A DNA stretch of 64,000 bases. Source: an uncultured Bacteroidales bacterium. Its GTDB lineage: Bacteria > Bacteroidota > Bacteroidia > Bacteroidales > WCHB1-69. A program made the position numbers and the translations under genes. The number at the start of each line of letters is the position of its first letter. Within the stretch, counting starts at the first letter, position 1. The notes under the pieces are model-generated. The model worked only from the letters and a program-made list of their open reading frames with translations, ran no database searches and was not told where the DNA came from. Below, piece after piece: positions 55,161-63,390 of the stretch. The DNA lies in contig CAJOFJ010000005.1 of the NCBI GenBank assembly GCA_905233625.1, positions 64,119 through 128,118 of the forward strand. Direction: 5' to 3'.

Positions 55161-58100
55161 ATGAAATCCCTTTTCCTCAACATATACCGATATCTCAGGC
55201 AACACCGGATGGTGCTGTGGGGAGCGCTTACGCTACTCACGTTGCTTTGCGTGATCAGTGCGTTGAGGATCAATTTTGTGGAGGACATTAGCGGTTTTCT
55301 GCCTCGGAACAAGGACAATGAGCGCATCAACTATGCCTACGAGCATATCGGCGCCTCCAACAAGATTATGGTCAACATAAGCCAAACGGGCAAGACAAAT
55401 GCAGAAGGATACAGCGAAGAAAATATCGATAGCGAAAACATTGATTATGAGCTAATCTGCAACGCCGTTGACCGTTTCGCGGAAATATTTCAAGAAATAT
55501 CAGCAGAGTCTTTTCAGGAAATATCTCTGAGCTCAAACCACAATAATTCGATAGAGACGGGGCGTGCTCCCTCTCTGCTGTATCAAGTGGACCAAGAGAA
55601 AATTGATGAAATCACCACTTTTGTCATCGAAAACATGCCCTATTTTCTGACAGAAGAGGACTACGTACGGATGGATACCCTGCTGACTTTCACTCACATC
55701 AGCGAACAGTTAGCCAATGACAAACTCTTGCTGTCAACTCCAATAGCCACCTTGCGCACCATCATCCAGAGGGACCCTCTGTTTTTCTCCACCAACATCT
55801 TACAATCTCTCAACGACTTCCGTCCCGATAACGGCTATCACGTGGAAGACGGATACATTTTCAACAAAGAAGGAGACGAAGCCATTATCGTCATTACCTC
55901 GCCCTACCCTGTCAGCGAGACCCAAAATAACGCCAAGCTCATCCAAACAATAAGGAATGCCTCCCATAAGGTAGAGGAAGAGTTTAAGCATCAAGTACAT
56001 ATCAGCAGTTTCGGGGCCGCTGAAATATCAATTACCAACGCCCAGCAGATTAAGAAAGACAGTTTCCTGGCCATCAGCTTATCGTTGTTGCTGATTGTAG
56101 CCATCCTAATCTACTATTACCGCAATGCCCGTAGTATCCTGTTGATATTGCTGTCCACTTTCGCTGGCGGACTGTTTGCCCTCGGTCTTATCGCCATCGT
56201 CAAAAACCCCGTATCGCTCATTGCCATCGGAGTAGCCTCCATCATCATCGGCATCGCCATCAACTATCCCATCCATTTCCTCTCGCATTTCAAGCGAACA
56301 GATGACAAAGAGCAAATTATCAAAGACATAGCTATACCTTTGCTCACTGGAAACATTACCACGGTAGGGGCTTTTGTAAGCCTTATGTTCATCAGTTCCG
56401 ATGCCATGAAGGACCTTGGCCTGTTCGCCGCCCTGCTTTTGGTTGGCACCATCTTGTTCGTTCTCATTTTCCTGCCCCATCTGTTGGGCAAGCATTATCC
56501 CGGCAAGGACCGTCAGTTGGCTTTCAAGTCTGTGGCCGAATTCCGCCCCGAAAAGCACGGCCTCATCATGCTGGCGGTTATCGTGCTGACCATTCTCTTC
56601 TTCCATTTCAGCAAACGCACTTCCTTCGACACCAACATGCACCATATCAATTACATGACGAAGGAACAGGAACAAAAGTTCCAGCAGTTGATAGAGGGCA
56701 TCGACACCAATACCTGTACATTGTATTGCATTGCGGAAGGCAGCACACTGGACGAGGCATTGGAATACAATGAAAAAATTTATGTAGAAACACACGCCCA
56801 CGCGGCTCTACAACAGATAAATGGCATCGGTAATTTCATGCCATCCACTGTAACTCAAGAGAAGCGACTCAAACGATGGAATCAATTCTGGAAAGACAAA
56901 AAAGAGCCCTTCTTCCAGAATTTAGACAAAGCGGCTACAGAGAACGGCTTTGTGCCAACTGCCTTCCAGCCCTGTAAAAACATCATCGACCATGAATATG
57001 AAATTCAAGATATTCAACATTTTAACTTGATCAAAGAAGAGCTGGCATCCAATTATTTTTCCGAAGAGGAGGGACATTATTTGGTGTACAACCTTCTCAC
57101 GGTGGATAACAATGATGCGTCAAAAGTGGAAATGCTGTTCAACGGACTGGACGAGCACATCTTCGCTTTCACCAACAGCTCCATCGCCTCACGTTTGGTG
57201 AAAGCGCTCTCCAAAGACTTTGACTATGTGCTCTTTATATGCGGATTTATTGTCTTTGTCTTCTTGGAAATCTCTCTGATGGCCTTCACCCCCCTGGTTA
57301 TCGCCTGGATTTGGATTTTGGGCATCATGGGGCTGACTGGCATCCAATTTAACATCGTCAACATTATCCTGGCCACCTTTATTTTCGGCATGGGCGATGA
57401 CTACTCTATTTTTGTGACGGAAGGACTGAGTTACGAGTACCGTTACGGCCGCTCGATGCTGTCGCAATTCAAGAACTCCATCATCCTCTCCTCCTCCATC
57501 ATGTTTATCGGCATCGGCATGTTGATTTTCGCCAAACATCCGGCCATGAAATCGCTGGCAGAGGTCACCATCATCGGCATGCTCTCGGTAGTGCTGATGG
57601 CTTACATCATCCCACCTTTTATCTTCAAGTGGCTGACCCAGAAAAAAGGCAAACTGCGTAAACAGCCTATCACCATCGCGAACTTCTGCCGCACCATTTT
57701 CGCCTTCAGTTTCTTTATCTGCGGCACCATCTTCATGAGTCTGACCGCCTTCTTCCTTTTAACCATCGGAGGAAAATCAGAAAGACACAAACAACAGTAT
57801 CACAAACTATTACAGAATATTATGCGATTTATCGCCTGGGGCATGCCGCAGGTTAGCTACCGTGTGGACAATCCGCATGGCGAGGATTTCTCAAAACCCG
57901 CGGTCATCATCTGCAACCACCAATCGCATTTCGATTTGGTTTATACCCTGATGCTCTCGCCCAACATCATCGCCCTCACCAACAAGTGGGTGTGGAATTT
58001 TCCGCTGTACCGTGGCATTGTGCGCGGCGCCGACTTCCTGCCCGTGACCGATGGCATAGAGCAGAACATCCCGAAACTGAAGGAGTTGACCGACAAAGGC

Positions 58101-58784
58101 TATTCCATTCTCGTCTTTCCTGAGGGTACCCGCTCTGCCGACTGCTCCATTCTACGTTTCCATCAAGGAGCCTTCCACCTGGCGGAGCAACTTGGACTTG
58201 ACATTTTGCCTATGATACTGCACGGTGTGGGGCACTGCCTGCCTAAAGAAGAAACGCTGTTGCGCAGAGGAAAAGTATGTGTCAGCATTGAGCAGCGCAT
58301 CAGTGCGGATAACACTGAATTCCGGGCAGGAAAGGAAAGTCTGGAAACCACCCGCCTGGTACGGCATTTCTACCAGAACCGCTATGCCGAGATTTGCCGC
58401 CAGGAGGAAAACCTGGAATACTTCATGGATATGGTACGGCATAACTACATATATAAAGGCGCTGAAGTGGCAAAGACTTGTCGCCATCATCTAAAAAAAT
58501 CTCAAAAGCTACACGAATTGATGCCAAAACTTGCCGATACCGGCAAAATGCTCCTCAAAAATTGCGGTCAAGGCGAGTATGCTTTATTAATGGCTTTAGT
58601 GAAAAAAGGCTGGCAAATTGATGCCTATGACGAGGATATTGACAAGATTGACACCGCCCGCAACTGCGTGGCTGTACCAGCCAATTTGCACTATATGACT
58701 GAAGAAGTTGATGAAACGGATTATGATTATGTTATTGATTTGGAGAATCTAAAAATTACAGAACAAAAAATTAAGAATACTTAA
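55161..58784 (+). CDS. MMPL exporter-PlsC acyltransferase-methyltransferase-like fusion
   Basis: 1207 residues. About 1-880 is an RND/MMPL exporter: helix at 15-33, large periplasmic domain with early VEDISGFLPRNKDNERI, helix bundles around 305-435 and 690-855 (FGMGDDYSIFV in the second half). About 895-1090 is a PlsC domain with NHQSHFD (about 917) and FPEGTR. About 1110-1207 looks like a truncated class I methyltransferase (NCGQGEYALLMAL, IDAYDEDIDKI). The exporter probably moves the aryl-polyene lipid from the inner membrane (the ApeM role). A degenerate palindrome at 55551-55577 is read as IETGRAPSLL. Confidence 0.87.
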   Translation: MKSLFLNIYRYLRQHRMVLWGALTLLTLLCVISALRINFVEDISGFLPRNKDNERINYAYEHIGASNKIMVNISQTGKTNAEGYSEENIDSENIDYELICNAVDRFAEIFQEISAESFQEISLSSNHNNSIETGRAPSLLYQVDQEKIDEITTFVIENMPYFLTEEDYVRMDTLLTFTHISEQLANDKLLLSTPIATLRTIIQRDPLFFSTNILQSLNDFRPDNGYHVEDGYIFNKEGDEAIIVITSPYPVSETQNNAKLIQTIRNASHKVEEEFKHQVHISSFGAAEISITNAQQIKKDSFLAISLSLLLIVAILIYYYRNARSILLILLSTFAGGLFALGLIAIVKNPVSLIAIGVASIIIGIAINYPIHFLSHFKRTDDKEQIIKDIAIPLLTGNITTVGAFVSLMFISSDAMKDLGLFAALLLVGTILFVLIFLPHLLGKHYPGKDRQLAFKSVAEFRPEKHGLIMLAVIVLTILFFHFSKRTSFDTNMHHINYMTKEQEQKFQQLIEGIDTNTCTLYCIAEGSTLDEALEYNEKIYVETHAHAALQQINGIGNFMPSTVTQEKRLKRWNQFWKDKKEPFFQNLDKAATENGFVPTAFQPCKNIIDHEYEIQDIQHFNLIKEELASNYFSEEEGHYLVYNLLTVDNNDASKVEMLFNGLDEHIFAFTNSSIASRLVKALSKDFDYVLFICGFIVFVFLEISLMAFTPLVIAWIWILGIMGLTGIQFNIVNIILATFIFGMGDDYSIFVTEGLSYEYRYGRSMLSQFKNSIILSSSIMFIGIGMLIFAKHPAMKSLAEVTIIGMLSVVLMAYIIPPFIFKWLTQKKGKLRKQPITIANFCRTIFAFSFFICGTIFMSLTAFFLLTIGGKSERHKQQYHKLLQNIMRFIAWGMPQVSYRVDNPHGEDFSKPAVIICNHQSHFDLVYTLMLSPNIIALTNKWVWNFPLYRGIVRGADFLPVTDGIEQNIPKLKELTDKGYSILVFPEGTRSADCSILRFHQGAFHLAEQLGLDILPMILHGVGHCLPKEETLLRRGKVCVSIEQRISADNTEFRAGKESLETTRLVRHFYQNRYAEICRQEENLEYFMDMVRHNYIYKGAEVAKTCRHHLKKSQKLHELMPKLADTGKMLLKNCGQGEYALLMALVKKGWQIDAYDEDIDKIDTARNCVAVPANLHYMTEEVDETDYDYVIDLENLKITEQKIKNT
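55551..55577. repeat. Degenerate palindromic element in the MMPL gene
   Basis: ATAGAGACGGGGC (55551-55563) against GCTCCCTCTCTG (55566-55577): about 9 of 12 positions still pair. Translated IETGRAPSLL, similar in pattern to ETHGRASLQ. Weaker than the other two copies. Confidence 0.55.
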
Positions 58785-58882
58785 TACTACCCCGGCCTTC
58801 GGCCACCCCTTCTAAAAGAAGGGGAACTTGAAATTTAACATTCTTAACTCTTAATTCTTAGTTCTTAATTAAAAGACAAACA
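58785..58882. repeat. Paired-hairpin element and TTAACTC heptamers
   Basis: Element at 58786-58829 with loop variant CTTCTAAAAGAAG. Then AACATTC, TTAACTC, TTAATTC, TTAGTTC, TTAATTA in phase up to 58871. Confidence 0.85.
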
Positions 58883-60364
58883 ATGAGCAACACCACCTAC
58901 GACACCATCATCATCGGCACAGGCCTTGGAGGCTTAGTGTGCGGCTATAAGCTGGCCAAAGGCGGTCGCAAGGTGCTGTTGCTGGAGAAAAATGCCCATA
59001 TTGGCGGCTGCCTGCAGACCTTCCGCCGCTTCGGGGTGAAATACGATACAGGAATGCATTATATCGGGGCGATGGATAAAGGACAGATTATGTATCAGTT
59101 TTTCGAGGAGCTGAATCTGTTGAAAGATGTACACCTAAGTCGCTTGGATGAGAATGGTTTTGACCGTTTCAACATTGCTGGTCAGGAGTATAAATACGCC
59201 TCCTGTTCGGAAAGATTTGTCGAGACATTAAGCAGACAGTTCCCGGAATGCAGACATGACTTGCAGACCTACGTCCGCCGCATCCAAGAAATTGCAGAGG
59301 CATCGCCTTTGTACAAACTGGACAAAGCCGGTGACAGAAGTTATCTTGAATCTCCCTATTTGCACAGCAGCGTAAATGAACTGCTGGCTTCTATTAGCAA
59401 AAACAACCTATTGCAGAATGTTTTAGTCGGAAATCTTCCGCTGTATGCCGGTGTGAAAGACAAAACGCCAGCTTATGTCTATGCCTTAATCAGCTACAGC
59501 TACCTCCAGAGCGCATGGCGCATTGTCGGGGGCAGCGACAGCATTGCCCAGTCGCTGGCCAACTCCATCCGCTCTTTCGGCGGAGAAATCCGAACCGACA
59601 GTGAAGTAAGCAAAATACTGTGTGACAGCGACAAAGCCACCTCAGCACAACTTACAAACGGAGAAATCATCGAGGCCAAGCAATTTATCACCGATATTCA
59701 TCCGCAGAGAGTCATCCAACTCATTGACAGTAGATTAATCAGACCCGTCTATCGGGAAAGGGTGCAACAAATGGAGAACACCGTGGGCAACTTCACTCTT
59801 TATCTGAAATTCAAGGAAAACAGCGTACCTTACCTAAACTACAACTACTATTACTACGCAGGAGAGGATGTATGGGCCTCCTATCACAGCCAACTGGCAG
59901 AACCACAAAGTTTTCTGTATATGCATCAATGTACGGAAGACGGGCAACAATATGCCCATAGCGCGGAAATCATGGTACCTATGGATTATCAGGAAGTGGC
60001 AAAATGGGGAAACACCCACACTGGACAAAGAGGTTCTGAGTATCAAGAATTTAAACAAAAAAAGGCAGAACAAGTCCTAAATATTTTAGGGCAATTATTT
60101 CCGGGCATCAACAGCTGCATTGAAAACTATGAAAGCTCCACTCCCCTCACCTACCGCGACTACACCGGCACCACCAACGGCTCGACTTACGGCATCCTGC
60201 ACGACAAGAATGCACCGGAACTGACGAGTGTATCGCAACGCACCAAAATCCGGAACCTAATCATGACAGGACAGAATATCCACTGGCATGGAATGTTAGG
60301 GGTGACAGTAAGCGCGATGCTGGCATGCAGAGAACATGGAATAAAACTGAAAACTGAAAGTTGA
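58883..60364 (+). CDS. Phytoene desaturase/retinol saturase-like flavoprotein
   Basis: 493 residues. FAD-binding GTGLGGLVCGYKLAKGG (about 13-29) with EKNAHIGGCLQTF, and the C-terminal dinucleotide-type motif near MTGQNIHWHGMLGV. Family members oxidise or saturate conjugated polyenes. In this cluster it may desaturate or isomerise the chain (inference). Tail KLKTES and stop come from an ACTGAAA array. Confidence 0.87.
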   Translation: MSNTTYDTIIIGTGLGGLVCGYKLAKGGRKVLLLEKNAHIGGCLQTFRRFGVKYDTGMHYIGAMDKGQIMYQFFEELNLLKDVHLSRLDENGFDRFNIAGQEYKYASCSERFVETLSRQFPECRHDLQTYVRRIQEIAEASPLYKLDKAGDRSYLESPYLHSSVNELLASISKNNLLQNVLVGNLPLYAGVKDKTPAYVYALISYSYLQSAWRIVGGSDSIAQSLANSIRSFGGEIRTDSEVSKILCDSDKATSAQLTNGEIIEAKQFITDIHPQRVIQLIDSRLIRPVYRERVQQMENTVGNFTLYLKFKENSVPYLNYNYYYYAGEDVWASYHSQLAEPQSFLYMHQCTEDGQQYAHSAEIMVPMDYQEVAKWGNTHTGQRGSEYQEFKQKKAEQVLNILGQLFPGINSCIENYESSTPLTYRDYTGTTNGSTYGILHDKNAPELTSVSQRTKIRNLIMTGQNIHWHGMLGVTVSAMLACREHGIKLKTES

Positions 60365-60420
60365 AAACTAAATTTCAATAAGAAAATACCGACGACTAGA
60401 CTAATCCGAGATTCATGAAA
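60345..60420. repeat. Short ACTGAAA array after the flavoprotein gene
   Basis: ACTGAAA, ACTGAAA, GTTGAAA from 60346 across the stop; the rest of the gap is non-repetitive. Confidence 0.75.
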
Positions 60421-60466
60421 TTATAAATTGAAAAAATCCTATAAGTATCAACAAAAAAAGAACGTT

Positions 60467-61030
60467 ATGAAAAATTTATTGTTAATCGTATTAAGCATCG
60501 GCTTAGTAGCAGCTGTACAAGCACAAAAAGTAACTGGCGACATTTCCTGTCTCAAAGGCCAGAAAGAAATCAACATTGCCTTCGACTATCAAGGTGTGAC
60601 GTATGATGGTGACAGTGAGAGCAAATATCTGAAAAATGAGGATTATGCCAAGAAATCTGAATGGAGAGAAGCTTGGACCTCATCCTTCCGTACAGAAAAG
60701 TGGGAACCGAGACTCCTCAAAGATCTCAACAAGGAAATCGAAAAGAAAGGTATGGAATGTGGTGATTACTCCGATGCTGAATATACCATCATTGTAAAAC
60801 TGATTGACATTGATCCCGGCACATTTGCTGGCCCTATGTCAGTTCCCGCCAAAATCAGCGCCAAAGTTATCATTGTCAAAACAGGTACAGATAATGCAAT
60901 AGGCACTATCGAATTGAAAAAGGTCTCCTACAGTCCCTATTTCATGGCTCCCCAGCCTGAATTACGTGTTGGAGAAGCTTTCAGTTGTGTTGGAGAAGCT
61001 ATTGGCAAAAAAATTAGCAAAATAAAATAA
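60467..61030 (+). CDS. Secreted protein of unknown function
   Basis: 187 residues from ATG 60467; a TTG 39 nt earlier opens the same frame but would spoil the signal peptide. Signal peptide ends VQAQ (about 20). The body (KVTGDISCLKGQKEINIAFDY, shown split; later EWREAWTSSFRTEKWEPRLL and DAEYTIIVKLIDIDPG) looks like a compact beta-rich periplasmic domain. No family recognised with confidence. Its stop overlaps the esterase ATG (TAATG), so the two are coupled. Confidence 0.75.
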   Translation: MKNLLLIVLSIGLVAAVQAQKVTGDISCLKGQKEINIAFDYQGVTYDGDSESKYLKNEDYAKKSEWREAWTSSFRTEKWEPRLLKDLNKEIEKKGMECGDYSDAEYTIIVKLIDIDPGTFAGPMSVPAKISAKVIIVKTGTDNAIGTIELKKVSYSPYFMAPQPELRVGEAFSCVGEAIGKKISKIK

Positions 61031-61890
61031 TGAGAAGGGTCTATCTAATTCTTATTTGTATTACACTGGTTTTGGCTGTGAAAGCACAGCCTAAACCCAT
61101 CAAATTATGGGTGGATGTGCCCGGCATGCAACAGATGCCCAGTAAGTTATACATTTATCCCGCCCCCAAAGACAACAACACGGGTATCGCCGTAGTGATC
61201 TGTCCCGGAGGGAGTTACAGCCACACCATGGGTATCGCCACCGAAGGTTTTGAGGTGGCTGAGTGGCTCAACAGTCAAGGTATCAGCGCTTTTGTGCTAA
61301 AATACCGCGTAGGCTCGCAGCTGTACCACCATCCTGCCATGATTCAGGATGCGCAATATGCCATTCACTATGTGAGGCAGCATGCGGCAGAATATGGCAT
61401 AGACCCCGCGAAGGTCGGCACCATGGGCTTTTCGGCAGGCGGTCATCTGGTTACCATGACAGGGGCTTTCCACAGCATCAATTATATCCAGGATCTGGGT
61501 GTGACCGACAACATCCCGCTCAAACCTGCATTTGTGGTTCCAGTGTATCCAGTAGTATCCATGCAGGACAGCATTGCCCACCAACGCTCGCGGCGCAACC
61601 TGCTGACCCGCCATTACAATGCCGGACAGCGAGACCGTTTCTCCATGGAACTGAGCGTCCCCAAGGACATGCCCCCCGTTTTTCTGGTCACCGCCATTGA
61701 CGACCCCGTGGTGATGTATCAGAACAGTGTGGTGTTGGACAAAGCCCTGACCCAGGCTGGCATCAAACACAAGTTCATGCTCTATAAAACCGGTGGTCAC
61801 GGCTACGGACTCAGCGAAGCCAAGGCCCCGGAGGCGGGACAGTGGAAGTATGAGTTCATCAAGTGGCTCCAAGAAGTAATTAAGAATTAA
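61030..61890 (+). CDS. Secreted alpha/beta hydrolase (esterase)
   Basis: 286 residues, signal peptide ending VKAQ (about 20). Oxyanion CPGGSYSHTM (about 58), nucleophile GFSAGGHL (about 137-144) and catalytic His in KTGGHGYGL, with Asp in DDPV. Resembles acetyl-xylan-esterase-like hydrolases (BD-FAE type). In this setting it could trim an ester on the polyene lipid or release it (inference). Tail VIKN and stop come from an AAGAATT array. Confidence 0.85.
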   Translation: MRRVYLILICITLVLAVKAQPKPIKLWVDVPGMQQMPSKLYIYPAPKDNNTGIAVVICPGGSYSHTMGIATEGFEVAEWLNSQGISAFVLKYRVGSQLYHHPAMIQDAQYAIHYVRQHAAEYGIDPAKVGTMGFSAGGHLVTMTGAFHSINYIQDLGVTDNIPLKPAFVVPVYPVVSMQDSIAHQRSRRNLLTRHYNAGQRDRFSMELSVPKDMPPVFLVTAIDDPVVMYQNSVVLDKALTQAGIKHKFMLYKTGGHGYGLSEAKAPEAGQWKYEFIKWLQEVIKN

Positions 61891-61966
61891 AAACTAAGAA
61901 CTATGAACTATGAACTAAATATTTTTAACTCTTAATTCTTAGTTCTTAATTTAAAACCATTCTACA
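61870..61966. repeat. Inverted pair of heptamer arrays
   Basis: AAGAATT, AAAAACT, AAGAACT, ATGAACT, ATGAACT followed by its complement type CTTAATT, CTTAGTT, CTTAATT, all in 7-nt phase. The two halves could fold into a long imperfect hairpin. Confidence 0.88.
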
Positions 61967-63265
61967 ATGATTTCAGAAATCGAATTCCAACCCAGAGAAG
62001 TCATCAAAGCCTACCAGGAAGAGCGCTTGCGTGACATGTTGCAGTATCTGCAAACCCATTCTCCCTATTATCAAAGGCTTTTTGAAGAAAACCATATCCA
62101 TATTGCTTCTATTAAGACCTTAGAAGACCTGCAACACATTCCTTTCACCGAAAAGAAGGACTTGCAGCAGCATAATATGGAATTCCTTTGTGTTCCCAAA
62201 GAGAAAATCATTGACTATATCACCACTTCGGGCACTTTGGGCGACCCCGTGACCTTTGCCTGTACCGATGCCGATTTGGATCGACTGGCTTACAACGAAG
62301 CCCTCTCTTTTGCCTGTGCCGGACTGAAGCCAGGTAATGTGTTACAACTGATGACCACCATGGACAAGCGCTTTATGGCAGGACTGGCCTACTTTCTGGG
62401 ACTGCGCAAATTGGGAGCCGGGGTTATCCGTGTAGGCAACGGCATTCCCGAACTGCAATGGGACACCATACAGCGCATCCAGCCAGACACGGTAATGTGC
62501 ATTCCCTCTTTCATTCTTAAACTGATAGAATATGCTGAAAATCACAATATTGACTACAAAAACTCCAGCATTAAACGCATTATCGGCATTGGAGAGGGCT
62601 TACGCGACCAGAACTTTCAGTTGAATGCATTAGGACAGCAAATCAAAAGCAAGTGGAATGTGGAACTGTACGCCACCTACTCGTCTACCGAAATGAGCAC
62701 AACCTTCCCCGAGTGTCAGTATTCCTGTGGCGGACATCACCATCCCGAACTGATTATTGTGGAAATCATCGGCGAAGACGACAAACCTGTCCCGGAAGGT
62801 GAAGTGGGCGAAGTGGTCATCACCACTTTGGGGGTGGAAGGTATGCCGTTGCTACGCTTCCGCACTGGCGACATGGCCAGCATCCACACTGAACCCTGCC
62901 GCTGCGGACGCCACTCCTTCCGCATCAGTCCCATCGTGGGCCGCAAAAACCACATGATCAAGTACAAAGGAACCACACTTTATCCGCCGGCTATCGCCGA
63001 TGTGCTCAGCAATACCGGCTATGTGGAAAACTACTACATCACCCTGAATACCAATCCCAAAACCGAAACCGACGAAGTTATCATCACCGTGGGCGTAAAA
63101 GAAGGCACAGACTTTGATGTCATTAAAGATCTGAAAGACAGATTCCGCGCTAAAATCCGAGTGGCTCCCGACATTGTCATTGACAGTGCCGAACATGTCC
63201 GCCAAAAGAACTTTCCCGCCATGAGCCGCAAACCCGTCACCTTCTTCGATAACCGGAAACACTAG
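61967..63265 (+). CDS. PaaK-like adenylate-forming ligase
   Basis: 432 residues. AMP-binding P-loop TTSGTLGDPV (about 85-94), YATYSSTEM (about 231-239), FRTGD (about 301-305) and GRKNHMIKYKG at the C-terminal lid. Phenylacetate-CoA-ligase family. By position it would activate 4-coumarate as an adenylate for loading on an ACP (the ApeH role); CoA as acceptor is not excluded. Confidence 0.85.
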   Translation: MISEIEFQPREVIKAYQEERLRDMLQYLQTHSPYYQRLFEENHIHIASIKTLEDLQHIPFTEKKDLQQHNMEFLCVPKEKIIDYITTSGTLGDPVTFACTDADLDRLAYNEALSFACAGLKPGNVLQLMTTMDKRFMAGLAYFLGLRKLGAGVIRVGNGIPELQWDTIQRIQPDTVMCIPSFILKLIEYAENHNIDYKNSSIKRIIGIGEGLRDQNFQLNALGQQIKSKWNVELYATYSSTEMSTTFPECQYSCGGHHHPELIIVEIIGEDDKPVPEGEVGEVVITTLGVEGMPLLRFRTGDMASIHTEPCRCGRHSFRISPIVGRKNHMIKYKGTTLYPPAIADVLSNTGYVENYYITLNTNPKTETDEVIITVGVKEGTDFDVIKDLKDRFRAKIRVAPDIVIDSAEHVRQKNFPAMSRKPVTFFDNRKH

Positions 63266-63390
63266 GCAATAATCAAGGGTGGATGAGTTTAAAATTCAAA
63301 ATTCAAAATTCAAAGCTCATTGCTCATTGCTCAAAACCCCAAGCCCAAAGCCCATAACCTTCTAACCCTCTCACCCTTAATCCCCGCAAC
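63266..63390. repeat. Drifting heptamer array
   Basis: 63289-63360 keeps 7-nt phase: TCAAAAT x2, TCAAAGC, TCATTGC x2, TCAAAAC, CCCAAGC, CCAAAGC, CCATAAC. It changes from the AATTCAA to the ATTGCTC to a C-rich type within one array. Confidence 0.88.
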
